A stretch of DNA of 64,000 nt from assembly GCF_003269295.1 (NCBI RefSeq), contig NZ_QLTT01000002.1, positions 186,001 through 250,000 of the forward strand, written 5' to 3'. A program made the position numbers and the translations under genes. Below, piece by piece: positions 34,902-44,338 of the stretch. The notes beneath the pieces were generated by a model, which saw only the letters and a list, made by a program, of their open reading frames with translations, was not told where the DNA came from and did not search any database. Numbering within the stretch: position 1 is the first letter of the stretch; each line of letters opens with the position of its first letter. This stretch comes from Lentzea atacamensis. Its GTDB lineage: Bacteria; Actinomycetota; Actinomycetes; Mycobacteriales; Pseudonocardiaceae.

Positions 34902-35210
34902 TCAGGCCTTGACGGCCGACTTGGCGGGCTCGCGGCGCAGGACCTTCGTCCGGAGCACCGTCTCCTGCAGACCGAGCTGGCGGTCCAGTTCCTTCACCGC
35001 GTCGGGAGTCGAGGTCAGGTCGAGCACCGCGTAGATACCCTCGGTGTTCTTGTTGATCTCAAAGCTCAGCCGGCGCTTGCCCCACACCTCGACCTTCTCA
35101 ACGTTGCCGCCAGTGGTGCGGATGACGTTGAGGAACGTGTCGAGAGACGGCGCGATCGTGCGCTCGTCAAGGCTGGGGTCGAGGATGACCATCACTTCGT
35201 AATGACGCAT
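34902..35210 (-). CDS. rpsF: Ribosomal protein bS6
   Basis: A 102-residue bS6, with the signature [20 protein letters not shown]. It binds bS18 on 16S rRNA. ATG at 35210 was chosen. A GTG three codons upstream sits too close to AGGAGG (3 bases), while the ATG has it 12 bases away. First gene of the rpsF-ssb-rpsR-rplI cluster. Confidence 0.95.
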   Translation of the reverse strand: MRHYEVMVILDPSLDERTIAPSLDTFLNVIRTTGGNVEKVEVWGKRRLSFEINKNTEGIYAVLDLTSTPDAVKELDRQLGLQETVLRTKVLRREPAKSAVKA

Positions 35211-35311
35211 GAGGACCACTCACCTCCTGTGGACTCGCGGCCACGGGCTCTCCGTGGCAGGAGGGTCGTCGCGTCAGCAACTGAAGAAGGGTAACAGAGC
35301 GCGTCCGGCGA

Positions 35312-36241
35312 CTACGCAGGGGTGCGGCGGAGCACCCAGGTCCGCACCAGCGCGCCCGTCACGCAGGCCAGCATCAGCACCGCGAGCAGCACCGGGACGC
35401 CGACGCCACCCGGTCCGCCGAGCCGGGGCAGCGCGGTCGCGCGACCGGCGGCCTGGACCGGGTCGCCGTCGAGGCCGTTTCCGTTGGAGGCGCGGGGAAC
35501 CTGCGAGCCGTACCGCACGCCGGGCGACGGCGAGTAGAGGCCGGGCATCGCGAACGGCAGCGAGCCGTAGCTGAACAGAGGCACGCGGCCGAAGTTCGTG
35601 CCGAGCGGGTAGAGGGAGAAGTCGCGGTTGTTCGGGGCGCCCTGCGGCGTTCCCGGTGTGCCGGGACTCACACCCGGCTGACCGGGCGGCGTGCCCGGCT
35701 GCGGCTGGGGCTGCCCGGCGGGCGGCTTCGGGGCCTGGATGCCGCCGACCGCCTGCTGCGAGGCGTCCGCGATCGCCTTGCTGCCGTCCTGGACCGGCGC
35801 CGCGACCTGGTTCACCCCCGTCACGACGACCTGGCAACCGCTGGTCAGCGTCGCGCGAACGGTCTTGTCGAGCGTCCCGATGATCGGTCCGAGCAGCGGG
35901 ATCTTCACCAGTTCGGCCATCACGGCGTTCGCGATCGTGGCACCGCTGATGGTCGTCGTACCGGTCTGCACCGCACCGATCGGCATGGGCTTGACCTGCG
36001 AGAACGCCTGCTTGAACGGCTCGACGAGCGGCGGGCCGAGCAACGGCACAGCGCGCACGAGGTCGGTCACCGGCTGGAGCACCGCGTTGGGACTGAGCGA
36101 GACCGGAGTTCCCGGCGTGCCCTGCACGCTCGTGGCACAACTGCCCACGACGATGGGCTCGGCTGCGGTGGCCGGAACCACGCCCACGGAGGCGGAGGTC
36201 AGCGCCAGCAGCGTCGCGGCGGTGACGCTCAGCAGTCGCAT
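35312..36241 (-). CDS. Secreted, C-terminally membrane-anchored protein of unknown function
   Basis: A 309-residue protein with a signal peptide (LLALTSASVGVVPATAAEP), a compact domain with two Cys (GSCATSV; LTSGCQVVV), a Pro/Gly/Gln-rich linker at about 170-205, a second folded part, and a C-terminal helix (VGVPVLLAVLMLACVTGALV) followed by RTWVLRRTPA. This is a wall-spanning surface protein layout. No enzymatic motif is recognised. It is divergent from the endonuclease IV gene with a 135-base gap. Confidence 0.75.
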   Translation of the reverse strand: MRLLSVTAATLLALTSASVGVVPATAAEPIVVGSCATSVQGTPGTPVSLSPNAVLQPVTDLVRAVPLLGPPLVEPFKQAFSQVKPMPIGAVQTGTTTISGATIANAVMAELVKIPLLGPIIGTLDKTVRATLTSGCQVVVTGVNQVAAPVQDGSKAIADASQQAVGGIQAPKPPAGQPQPQPGTPPGQPGVSPGTPGTPQGAPNNRDFSLYPLGTNFGRVPLFSYGSLPFAMPGLYSPSPGVRYGSQVPRASNGNGLDGDPVQAAGRATALPRLGGPGGVGVPVLLAVLMLACVTGALVRTWVLRRTPA

Positions 36242-36376
36242 GTGAACTCCTTTCCTACTCTGTAGTAGTAACGACCGTAGGTCCTGGTCGTGACGCAGGC
36301 CATCCCCAGTTTTCGCAATTACTCCTATCGGCGGCGGCTGCGATGTCGTTATGGACGACGACTACCCTCCTAGTCC

Positions 36377-37147
36377 ATGCGCATCGGGGCCCATGTTCGC
36401 GACGACGACCCGGTCGGCGCCGCGGCCGAACGCGGGGCCGAGGTCGTCCAGTTCTTCCTGTCCGATCCGCAGGGCTGGAAGAAGCCGAAGCCGCACCCGC
36501 AGACGGAGGCACTGCTCACCTCCGATCTGGAGGTGTTCATCCACGCCCCGTACATGATCAATATTGCGTCGCTGAACAACAAGATCCGGATTCCGTCCAG
36601 GAAGAACGTGATCCAGCACGCCGAGGCCGCCGCGACGGTGGGCGCGAAGGGCCTGATCGTGCACGGCGGCCACGTCACCAAGGGCGAGGACCTGGCGGAC
36701 GGCTTCGCGAACTGGCGCAAGTTCTTCGAGCGGCAGGTCGCCGAGGGCGGCTTCGCGGTCCCGATCCTGATCGAGAACACCGCGGGCGGCGACAACGCCA
36801 TGGCCCGCACCTTCGACTCCCTCAAGATGCTGTGGGACGCGGTCGGCGAGTTCGGCGCGGGCTTCTGCCTCGACACCTGCCACGCGTTCGCCGCGGGTGA
36901 GGACCTCGTCGGCATCGTCGACCGGGTGAAAGCGATCACCGGTCGCATCGACCTGGTGCACCTCAACAGCTCACGCGACGAGTTCGGTTCCTCGCGCGAT
37001 CGGCACGACAACATCAAGACTGGCACCATCGACGCCGATCAGCTCGTGGCCGTCGCCGCGAGCGCAGGATGCCCGGTCGTGGTGGAGACACCGGACGAGG
37101 GCCAGGCCGCCGACATCGCGTACCTGCGCGATCACGCCGGCCGGTGA
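36377..37147 (+). CDS. nfo: Endonuclease IV-like AP endonuclease
   Basis: A 256-residue TIM-barrel enzyme of the AP endonuclease 2 family. Metal-ligand segments are present: VFIHAPYMINIAS, GLIVHGGHVTKGEDL, ILIENTAGG, GFCLDTCHAFAAGEDL, DLVHLNSSRDEFGSSRDRHD and VVVETPDE. They match the zinc sites of E. coli Nfo. It cleaves DNA 5' of abasic sites in base excision repair. It is slightly shorter than E. coli Nfo (285). The stop overlaps the next start (GTGA). Confidence 0.92.
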   Translation: MRIGAHVRDDDPVGAAAERGAEVVQFFLSDPQGWKKPKPHPQTEALLTSDLEVFIHAPYMINIASLNNKIRIPSRKNVIQHAEAAATVGAKGLIVHGGHVTKGEDLADGFANWRKFFERQVAEGGFAVPILIENTAGGDNAMARTFDSLKMLWDAVGEFGAGFCLDTCHAFAAGEDLVGIVDRVKAITGRIDLVHLNSSRDEFGSSRDRHDNIKTGTIDADQLVAVAASAGCPVVVETPDEGQAADIAYLRDHAGR

Positions 37148-38547
37148 AGACCGTGCACGAGGTGGTGAGCGTGACGCCCGAGCGTGACGACGCGGGGCGT
37201 TTCGCGAACCGCTTCGGCAGGCCGGCCGCCGCCGTGCTCGTGCTGCTGTGCGGGCTCACGCTGCTGCTGGGCTTCATCAACAAGGACCGCTGCACCGGTC
37301 CCGCGTTCGACCAGTGGGGCCGCACGCAGCCCGACTACGACGAGCGCAACAAGCAAGAGGTCTGCTACTCCGACATCCAGCACCTCTGGATCGGGCGCGA
37401 CATCGACCGGCACGTCTTCCCGTACGTCGACGGCGGCATCAACGACAAGGGCATCCTCGTCGGCGGCTCCGTCGAGTACCCGGTGCTCACCGGCCTGGTG
37501 ATCTGGGCGGGAGCGATCTTCGCGCACAACGACGCGGAGTACCTGCTCTTCTCCTCGCTGCTGATGGCGCCGTTCGGCCTGCTCACGGGCTGGATCCTGG
37601 GCAAGCTCGCCCGCTGGCGCGCGTTGCTGTGGGCGATCGGGCCACCGCTGATCCTCTACGCGTTCCACAACTGGGACCTGCCGGTCGTGCTGTGTTCGGC
37701 GGCTGCGGTCTACGTCGTGCACCGCTGGAACCGGCCACTGGTCGATCGGGCGACCGTCGCATCCGTCCTGCTGGGCCTGGGGTTCGCGTTCAAGGTCTAC
37801 CCGGCCGCCTTCGTGCTGCCGCTGATGCTCTTCGTCGCCACCGGTGGCTGGCGCGGCCGGGAACTGCCGGAGGGCAAGAAGGCCGACATCGCCGGCGCGA
37901 TCAAGGTTGGGCTCGCCTCGATCATCACGGTCGTGCTGGTGAACCTGCCGTTCGCGGTCGCCGGCTACGACGGCTGGCTCGCGTCGTTCGAGTTCCAGCA
38001 GCTGCGCCGGGTCGACATCACCACGAACTCGATCTGGTACTGGGGCCTGCGGCCGTTCATCGGCGACGACGCGATGCAGTCGCTGGTCGGCGTCATCTCG
38101 CCGATCACGATCCTGATCTCGTTCGCGATCGCGGCCGGCTACGGCTGGCTGCGGTTCCGGCGCGAGGGCAGCTACCCGTGGATCGCGGTGTCGGGCGCGA
38201 TGCTGTGCGGCTTCATGTTGCTGCACAAGGTCCACTCACCGCAGTACACGCTGTGGCTGGTGCCGTTCCTGGTGCTGCTGCGCGTGCGGCTGATGTGGGC
38301 GTTCGCGTACTTCGCGGTCGACCTGGCGATGGGCATCGGGATCTTCCGCTGGTTCTGGGCGATCGAGTTCGGTCAGCCGGCCGGGATCTACGACAGCTTC
38401 TCCGCACAGGCCGTCATGATCGGCGTGTGGGGCCGGGCAGCACTGCTCGTGGCGCTGTTCGTGGTGTTCCTCAAGGCTCGTGACGTCACCGAGGACGACC
38501 ACGACGACACGAATTTCATCCGCGGAGCTGTAGCAGCGAAGAGCTGA
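37144..38547 (+). CDS. GT-C (GT87-like) polytopic membrane protein
   Basis: A membrane protein of about 467 residues with 10-12 helices. It resembles mycobacterial GT87-like mannosyltransferases that use polyprenyl-phosphate sugars. Family segments are CYSDIQHLWIGRDID, FPYVDGG, VEYPVLTGLVIW, FHNWDLPVVLCS, GLGFAFKVYPAAFVLPLML and HKVHSPQYTLWLVPFLVLL. The paralogue 940 bases downstream on the other strand shares the same landmarks. GTG at 37144 overlaps the nfo stop; other GTG codons at 37165-37171 are possible. The substrate (arabinan, mannan or another wall polymer) is unknown. Confidence 0.8.
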   Translation: MKTVHEVVSVTPERDDAGRFANRFGRPAAAVLVLLCGLTLLLGFINKDRCTGPAFDQWGRTQPDYDERNKQEVCYSDIQHLWIGRDIDRHVFPYVDGGINDKGILVGGSVEYPVLTGLVIWAGAIFAHNDAEYLLFSSLLMAPFGLLTGWILGKLARWRALLWAIGPPLILYAFHNWDLPVVLCSAAAVYVVHRWNRPLVDRATVASVLLGLGFAFKVYPAAFVLPLMLFVATGGWRGRELPEGKKADIAGAIKVGLASIITVVLVNLPFAVAGYDGWLASFEFQQLRRVDITTNSIWYWGLRPFIGDDAMQSLVGVISPITILISFAIAAGYGWLRFRREGSYPWIAVSGAMLCGFMLLHKVHSPQYTLWLVPFLVLLRVRLMWAFAYFAVDLAMGIGIFRWFWAIEFGQPAGIYDSFSAQAVMIGVWGRAALLVALFVVFLKARDVTEDDHDDTNFIRGAVAAKS

Positions 38548-38566
38548 CTCGCCGCAGACTTCACGC

Positions 38567-39574
38567 GTGAGGGTGATCATCGTCCTGACGCTGCTGCTGG
38601 TCTGCGGCGCCTCCGGATCGCACGAGCGGTCGGAGGCGATCCGCTGGCTGCCCGTGTGGCAGGCCGTGCCGACGCTCTCCGCCTCCGTGCCGGACCAGAG
38701 CGTGCGCACGACGGTCGACCTCAGCGCGGGCGGCACGTCCGTCCGCATCCGCCTGTCGAACCTCATGGGCATCAGGCCGGTCCGCGTCGAGCAGGTCACC
38801 GTCACCGCGAACGGCGAGTCGCGGCAGCTGACGTTCGGACGCTCCCGCGGCGTCACGATCAGGCCGCGCGACGAGGTCTACAGCGACGCCGTGCAGCTGA
38901 CCGTGACGACCACGCTGGAGATCAGCACGTACACCCCGGCCGGCACGCCCTGCCAGGCGCGCGCGTACCGCACGATCACGTCCGCGCGCTCGCACGTCTG
39001 CCTCGTGTCCGCGGTCGAGGTCGCGGGCTTCACGGCGCCGGGCGCAGCGGTGATGTTCGGAGACTCGATCACCGAGGGCGACTGGGAGGGCACCTGGCCG
39101 TCGCTGGTGAAGAGCGACCACGCCGTGCTGAACGCGGGCATCAGCGGCAACGGCGTCGTGTTCGGCGACGCCCCGATGATCACTCGCGTCTACCGCGACG
39201 TCCTCTACAGCGACGAGGTCCGCAAGGTCGTCCTGCTGGGCGGCATCAACGACATCCAGAACGGCGTCAGCGCGGAGAACGTCATCGCGGGCATCCGCAC
39301 CATCGTGCTGCGGTGCCGCAACGAGGGCGTGCAGGTGCTCGTCGGCACGCTCACCCCGTGGCGCGGCTGGGTGAACTGGACCGAGGAGCGGGAACGGCAG
39401 CGCCAGCGGACGAACGACTGGATCCGCGCCACCTTCCCCGACGCGATCGACTTCGACGCCGTCCTGCGCGACCCCGCCGACCCGCTCAGACTGCGTCCGG
39501 AGTTCGACTCCGGTGATCACCTGCATCCGAACGGGGCCGCATACGGTGCAATGGCTCGCGTCGTGCGGGTGTGA
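38567..39574 (+). CDS. Secreted SGNH/GDSL hydrolase
   Basis: A 335-residue GDSL-type esterase with an N-terminal signal (VRVIIVLTLLLVCGASGS). The four blocks are clear: GDSITEG (Ser), GISGNG (Gly), GGINDI (Asn) and SGDHLHPNG (Asp/His). An N-terminal beta domain of about 140 residues precedes the catalytic domain, as in many wall carbohydrate esterases. It lies between two GT-C membrane genes, which suggests removal or remodelling of acyl groups on their product. The last 89 bases overlap the GT87-like gene on the other strand. Confidence 0.9.
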   Translation: MRVIIVLTLLLVCGASGSHERSEAIRWLPVWQAVPTLSASVPDQSVRTTVDLSAGGTSVRIRLSNLMGIRPVRVEQVTVTANGESRQLTFGRSRGVTIRPRDEVYSDAVQLTVTTTLEISTYTPAGTPCQARAYRTITSARSHVCLVSAVEVAGFTAPGAAVMFGDSITEGDWEGTWPSLVKSDHAVLNAGISGNGVVFGDAPMITRVYRDVLYSDEVRKVVLLGGINDIQNGVSAENVIAGIRTIVLRCRNEGVQVLVGTLTPWRGWVNWTEERERQRQRTNDWIRATFPDAIDFDAVLRDPADPLRLRPEFDSGDHLHPNGAAYGAMARVVRV

Positions 39575-41078
39575 CGATCTGCCGGTCCGGTGCGTCGGCC
39601 AGGACGCCGGCCAGCGGGTCCTCCTCGCCCGACGCCCGGACGAGGTCGCGCTCCGGGTGGTAGATCTCCTTCAGGATGATCACGCACAGCCCGATGACCG
39701 CCGCGTCTCGCAGCAGCACGGCGCCGAGGAACCAGTCGATCGGCAGTCCCTTGTTGTCCGTGCCGAGGTAGAAGTACATCCGCGGCACCCACACGAGCGC
39801 GTCGAGCGCCATCCACGCCAGCAACAGCTTCCAGCGCGGCAACGCGAGCACCGCCAGCGGCACCAGCCACAGCGAGTACTGCGGGCTCCACACCTTGTTC
39901 GTCAGCAGGAACGCCGCCACGACGAGGAACCCGAGCTGCGCGAGCCGCGGCCTGGTCGGCGCGCTCAGTGCGACGTAGGCGATGCCGGCACAACAGACGA
40001 GGAACAGCACCGAGCTGACGGTGTTGAGGACCGTCGGCGCCTGCCCCTGCGTCAGTCCGGGGTCGAAGCCCTGCCACCCCGTCCACTGCGTCAGAACGTT
40101 GTAGATCGTGTCCGGGTCGGCGTTGCGCTCGGTGTTGAGGCGGAAGAACTCCTTCCACCCCGTGTGCGAGGCCGGGTTCAACGCGATCGGCGCGTTGACG
40201 AGCGCCCACGCCCCGATGGCTGACGCAGTGGTGGTGAGTCCGGCCTTCACCCGGCCAGAACGCCAGCACAGCAGCAGCAACGGCCCGAGCAGGAACAACG
40301 GGTAGAGCTTCGCCGCGCCACCCAGGCCCAGCAGCACACCGGCGAGCACCGGTTTCTTCCGCGCCCACGCCAGCAGACCGGCCGTGGCGAACGCCGTCGC
40401 GATCGTGTCGAAGTTCGTGAACGCGTGGACGATGACCAACGGCGACACCGCGGCGATCGCGGCGTCCCACATTCTCCGCCGGGCGATGCGCGCAACGGAG
40501 AACACTGTCACGAGCCACGCCACGGCGAGCCAGAACGCCGTGACGTTGAAGTAGACGATCACCGTCATCGGCAGGCCCGGCACCAACGCCACCAGGCCCT
40601 GGGCCACGCGCGCGTTGAGCCACTGGAAGATGCCGGTGACGACCGGGTACTCCATGTACCGGACGTGCTCGGTCGGCTTGCCCTCGTCGTCCTTCCACGA
40701 CGTGATGTACGGGAAGGATCCGCGCTGGTCGAGCCGTTCCGCGGTGTAGAGCGGCACGGTGTCCGAGTAGCAGAGCGCGGTGAACTGCCTGCTCCCCCGC
40801 CAGTCCAGCTGAACCTGGCCCTTTTCGTCGACGTACTGCTGGATGCACGGCGACTTCTGCACCCAGCCCGCCAGCAACGTCAGCACGGCGAGCAGCAGGA
40901 TCACCCGCAGCGCCGTCCAGAAGTAGTTCCTGCCGACCTGCGCGTGCTCGCCGAGCGGACCGCCGAACGGTCTGCTCAGGGTGCGGGCGAGCGACTCGGT
41001 CCAGGTGGGGGCGACCCGATCCTCGTGAGTGAGCGAGTCGGTGTCCTCGGCGGGAAGCTCGGCAGGGCTGCTGGGCAC
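39486..41078 (-). CDS. GT-C (GT87-like) polytopic membrane protein, Rv0051-type
   Basis: A 530-residue membrane protein with about 10-12 helices and a 70-residue charged cytoplasmic N-terminus. It shares LCYSDTVPLYTAERLDQRGSF, MEYPVVTGIFQW, GLGGAAKLYPLFLLGPLLLL and NKVWSPQYSLWLVPLAVLAL with the paralogue at 37144. Its place directly after ponA corresponds to Rv0051 beside ponA1 in M. tuberculosis, whose function is not settled. GTG start. The 3' end overlaps the SGNH gene by 89 bases antisense, adding a short Arg-rich tail that may be an extension. Confidence 0.82.
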   Translation of the reverse strand: MPSSPAELPAEDTDSLTHEDRVAPTWTESLARTLSRPFGGPLGEHAQVGRNYFWTALRVILLLAVLTLLAGWVQKSPCIQQYVDEKGQVQLDWRGSRQFTALCYSDTVPLYTAERLDQRGSFPYITSWKDDEGKPTEHVRYMEYPVVTGIFQWLNARVAQGLVALVPGLPMTVIVYFNVTAFWLAVAWLVTVFSVARIARRRMWDAAIAAVSPLVIVHAFTNFDTIATAFATAGLLAWARKKPVLAGVLLGLGGAAKLYPLFLLGPLLLLCWRSGRVKAGLTTTASAIGAWALVNAPIALNPASHTGWKEFFRLNTERNADPDTIYNVLTQWTGWQGFDPGLTQGQAPTVLNTVSSVLFLVCCAGIAYVALSAPTRPRLAQLGFLVVAAFLLTNKVWSPQYSLWLVPLAVLALPRWKLLLAWMALDALVWVPRMYFYLGTDNKGLPIDWFLGAVLLRDAAVIGLCVIILKEIYHPERDLVRASGEEDPLAGVLADAPDRQIVTPARREPLHRMRPRSDAGDHRSRTPDAV

Positions 41079-41143
41079 GTCGCGGATGTTACGGCCAAGA
41101 CCGTTTCGCCGTGGTCAACATCCCCGGACCGACGGTGTGCACG

Positions 41144-41338
41144 TCATGTCTTCTCCCTGCGAACTCTCTGCACGACTGCGATGACGGTGAACACGACCGT
41201 TGACGCCAGGAGGGCGAAGAACATCGGGTTCACATAGGGCGGGACGAGGTCGTAGGACGGGTTGCAGGGATTCGAGAGCGGGAACAGCGACTCCCTGTGG
41301 TCGGGGTCGAACTCCCAGGGCTGGTTGTACCGTGGCAC
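41144..41338 (-). CDS. Small single-pass membrane protein
   Basis: A 64-residue product between ponA and the GT-C gene, same strand. It starts VPRYNQPWEFDPDHRESLFP, has two Cys-free turns and then one helix (PMFFALLASTVVFTVIAVVQ) ending in RRVRREKT-like basic residues. The start is uncertain: GTG 41338 has GAAGAGG too close, and an in-frame ATG at 41461 lies inside the ponA terminator. It may be translated with ponA or the GT-C gene. I have no family assignment. Confidence 0.5.
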   Translation of the reverse strand: MPRYNQPWEFDPDHRESLFPLSNPCNPSYDLVPPYVNPMFFALLASTVVFTVIAVVQRVRREKT

Positions 41339-41438
41339 ACCTCTTCGATGTCGGGCACCGAGAGCGACCAGCAGGCCACGCGGCCCGGTTTCGACGACAT
41401 CGTCCTTTTCTCCGTTGGTCGGGGCTCCAGACGTGCGA

Positions 41439-41471
41439 AGAGGGCCTGGTGCGCAATGCACCAGGCCCTCT
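41439..41471 (-). terminator. Hairpin after ponA
   Basis: AGAGGGCCTGGTGC (41439-41452) and GCACCAGGCCCTCT (41458-41471) form a perfect 14-bp stem with a 5-base loop, 16 bases beyond the ponA stop. On the minus strand the stem ends CCCTCTTCG with no T-run. Confidence 0.85.
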
Positions 41472-41486
41472 CAGCTGTCTTGGGTA

Positions 41487-44258
41487 CTACGTGTCCCCGG
41501 GATTTCGGCCATCACCAGGACCGGGCTTCGTGCTCGTGCTCGGCTTCGGGACGCCCGTCGGGTTGGGGCACAGGAAGCCCTGGCAGGGCTCCTCCGGCTC
41601 CGTCGGCCTGGTCTGGCTCGGCCTCGTCGGCTCGGTCGACCTCTGCGGCTCAGAGGAGGGCGCCTGGCTCGACGACGGCGGGTTCGACTTCGACGGCGGG
41701 TTGTACGGCCCCAACGGCTTGGCCTTCGGGAACTTCTCCATCTGCGTGCCGGCCAGCGCCTTGTTCATGAACGCCTGCCAGATCTTGCCCGGCACACCCG
41801 AACCGAAGATGTTCGCGCCGGACTTGTCGCGGATGGGCAGGTTGCCCTCGTTGCGGCCGACCCACACAGAGGCAGAGAGCGACGGTGTGTAGCCGACCAT
41901 CCACGCCTTCGAGTTGAGGCCGGCACCCTGGCCCGCGCTCTCGGACAGTTCGTGGGTACCGGTCTTGCCGGCGCAGTCGCGACCACCCGCACACGGGATC
42001 GAGGAGCTCTTCGGAATCTCCTTCAGCACGTCGGTGACGTTGTCGGCGATGTCCTGGCTCTTGGTCTGGTCAGGGTCGAACGCCGAGATCGGCTTGTCCG
42101 CGTGCTGGTAGAGCACCCCGCCGTCCGGGCCGGTGATCTTCACGATGAAGAACGGCGCGCGGTAGACACCCCGCGCGGCGAACGTCGCGTACGCCGACGC
42201 CATGTCGAACGGCCGGACGACTGCCTGGTCACCACCGAGTGCGATACCGGCGTTCGGGTTACCGCCGTCCTCACCGACCAGCAGCTTCTTCGGACCGTTG
42301 CCGATGTTGACCTGCTCGGGGATGCCGGCCTGGTGCGCCGCCTTGACGGTCGGGCGGATGCCGATGTCGTTCAGGACCATGTCGTAGAACACGGTGTTCA
42401 ACGACTTGATCATGGCGGTGCGGACCGGGCACTCCTTGCCGCACGAGTTGTCGTTCCCGGAGTTCTTGATCGGGTTCGGGACGCCGGGGAACCTGCGCGG
42501 CGACGTGCCGTCATAGGTCGTGCCCAGGCCGCGACCGTTCTGCAGTGCCGCGACCAGGTCGAACGGCTTGAACGACGAGCCGGGTTCCTGCAGCGTGCCC
42601 TTGGCGTAGTCGAAGGAACCACGGCCGTCACGGCCGCCCCAGTACGCGCGGACCGCACCCGTGGCCGGGTCGATCGCCGTCAGCGACGTCTTCAACGCCT
42701 CCGGCTGACCGCCCTTGATCATGACCTCGTCCACGGCCTCCTCGGCCGCAGTCTGCATCTTCGGGTCGATCGTCGTCTGGATCGTGACGCCGGTCTTCTG
42801 CGCCTGCTCGAACGTGACGTCGGTCTTCTCCTCGTCGAGAGCCTGCTGAACCTGGTCGACGATCAGGCCGCGCGGGCCGTCGAGCGACTTCGGCTGGGTC
42901 TCGGCGAAGGGCAGCGGCTTCGGCCACTCCTGGGAGTCGTAGTAGGCCTGGTCGATCCAGTTCTTCTGGAGCATCTGGCCCATCACGTACTTCCACTGCT
43001 TCTGGGAGTGCTCCTTGTCCTCGGACCAGGACGGCGTCTGGATCATCGCGGCGATCAGCGCGGCCTCGGAAGGAGTGAGGTCCTTCATCTCCTTCTTGTA
43101 GTAGACCTGCGCCGCGGCCTTGAAGCCGTTCGCGCCGCGGCCGAAGTACACGGTGTTGAGGTACGCGGTGAGGATCGTGTTGTGGTCCGACTCGTTGCTC
43201 ATCTTGTAGGCCTTGACGAGCTCGGTGAACTTACGAGTCAGCGTCGCTTCCTCGTTGCGCGTCGCCTTCTTGATGTACTGCTGCGTCAGACCGGAACCAC
43301 CACTGTTGCCGCCGGTCGCCTGGATCCAGACCGCGCGAATGATCGCCCGGTAGTCGAAGCCGGGGTTGTCGTAGAAGTTCTTGTCCTCGGCCGCGAGCAC
43401 CGCGTGCTTGACGTTGTCGGGAATCTCCTCGTACGTCAGCATCGTCCGGTTCTCACCGGGAGCGGTGATCTTGGTCATCTCGCTGCCGTCGGCGTACTGC
43501 AGCGTGATCGTCTTGTTCTGCTCCGCCGCGATCTGCTCCGGCTTCGGCCAGTCGACCAGCGGGTACGCGACGGCGACCGCGATCACAGGACCGAGGATCA
43601 TCAGGCCGAGTGCGACGAAAGCGCCGATTCGGATGCGCTTCCAGATCTTCTTCTTACGCAGGCGGCGCTCCTCCTCTTCGGTGAGCTCCGGCTCGTCGTC
43701 GTCGTAGTAATCGTCGTCGTCCATGCCACCCGCGAGCAGGAACTCGTCCTCGGGCTCGCGGTGCGTCAGCAGGTCGGGCTCGCGCTGCGTCGGCCGGTTG
43801 ACGGGCGGCAGCTGCGTGGTCCGTTCCTCGCCCGGACTGCGCGGAGGCACGACGGGACGGCCGGGACCGCCAGGGCCGCCCTGAGGGCCACCCGGACCGT
43901 TCGGGCCACCGGGGCGACGACCGCCGGGAGGAGGCGGTGCCATGGGCATGCCTCCTGGAGGTGTGGGGGGACGGCCGCCAGGACCGCCCTGAGGGCCGCC
44001 GGGACCGTTCACGGGCCCCGGTGGACGCCCCGGGCCGCCCTGGGGACCGCCTGGTCCGTTCGGGCGGCGTGGGGGCTGCTGCTGTGGGAAACCGCCGGGT
44101 GGCGTGCCACCCTGGGGAGGGCGCGCGAAACCGCCGGGCGGGGTGCCCGGTCGTGGCTGACTCGGGACATCGCGCCTCGTACCGCCGCCGTCCGGGTCAT
44201 CGCCGGTCGGCCATTGCGGCTCGCCTCCGCGCTGCCTGTCATCATGCTGGTCGTTCAC
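41487..44258 (-). CDS. ponA: Class A penicillin-binding protein
   Basis: A 923-residue bifunctional peptidoglycan synthase. The cytoplasmic N-terminus is Pro/Gly-rich (about 180 residues), then an acidic patch (DDDDYYDDDEPEL), one membrane helix near 215-240, and the GT51 transglycosylase with EDKNFYDNPGFDYRAIIRAV and GGSGLTQQYIKKA. The transpeptidase has SSFKPFD (catalytic Ser), SLNTV and CAGKTGTHE. The tail is a Pro/Ser/Glu-rich extracellular stretch. It polymerises and cross-links peptidoglycan. The position between DUF5318 and the GT-C gene matches mycobacterial ponA1. The low-complexity N-terminus may be phosphorylated by Ser/Thr kinases, as for PonA1; that is inference. Confidence 0.95.
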   Translation of the reverse strand: MNDQHDDRQRGGEPQWPTGDDPDGGGTRRDVPSQPRPGTPPGGFARPPQGGTPPGGFPQQQPPRRPNGPGGPQGGPGRPPGPVNGPGGPQGGPGGRPPTPPGGMPMAPPPPGGRRPGGPNGPGGPQGGPGGPGRPVVPPRSPGEERTTQLPPVNRPTQREPDLLTHREPEDEFLLAGGMDDDDYYDDDEPELTEEEERRLRKKKIWKRIRIGAFVALGLMILGPVIAVAVAYPLVDWPKPEQIAAEQNKTITLQYADGSEMTKITAPGENRTMLTYEEIPDNVKHAVLAAEDKNFYDNPGFDYRAIIRAVWIQATGGNSGGSGLTQQYIKKATRNEEATLTRKFTELVKAYKMSNESDHNTILTAYLNTVYFGRGANGFKAAAQVYYKKEMKDLTPSEAALIAAMIQTPSWSEDKEHSQKQWKYVMGQMLQKNWIDQAYYDSQEWPKPLPFAETQPKSLDGPRGLIVDQVQQALDEEKTDVTFEQAQKTGVTIQTTIDPKMQTAAEEAVDEVMIKGGQPEALKTSLTAIDPATGAVRAYWGGRDGRGSFDYAKGTLQEPGSSFKPFDLVAALQNGRGLGTTYDGTSPRRFPGVPNPIKNSGNDNSCGKECPVRTAMIKSLNTVFYDMVLNDIGIRPTVKAAHQAGIPEQVNIGNGPKKLLVGEDGGNPNAGIALGGDQAVVRPFDMASAYATFAARGVYRAPFFIVKITGPDGGVLYQHADKPISAFDPDQTKSQDIADNVTDVLKEIPKSSSIPCAGGRDCAGKTGTHELSESAGQGAGLNSKAWMVGYTPSLSASVWVGRNEGNLPIRDKSGANIFGSGVPGKIWQAFMNKALAGTQMEKFPKAKPLGPYNPPSKSNPPSSSQAPSSEPQRSTEPTRPSQTRPTEPEEPCQGFLCPNPTGVPKPSTSTKPGPGDGRNPGDT

Positions 44259-44338
44259 GTGAAAAGGCCTCCCAGACCGGCGTGCATCAGCACACGGTTC
44301 GGTGGTCGTACTTCATCCGGAGCAGTGTCACCTGTGGG

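Noticed and set aside
41144-41461. A longer (105-residue) form of the small membrane protein
   Set aside because: Its ATG lies in the loop of the ponA terminator hairpin and the added residues look non-coding.
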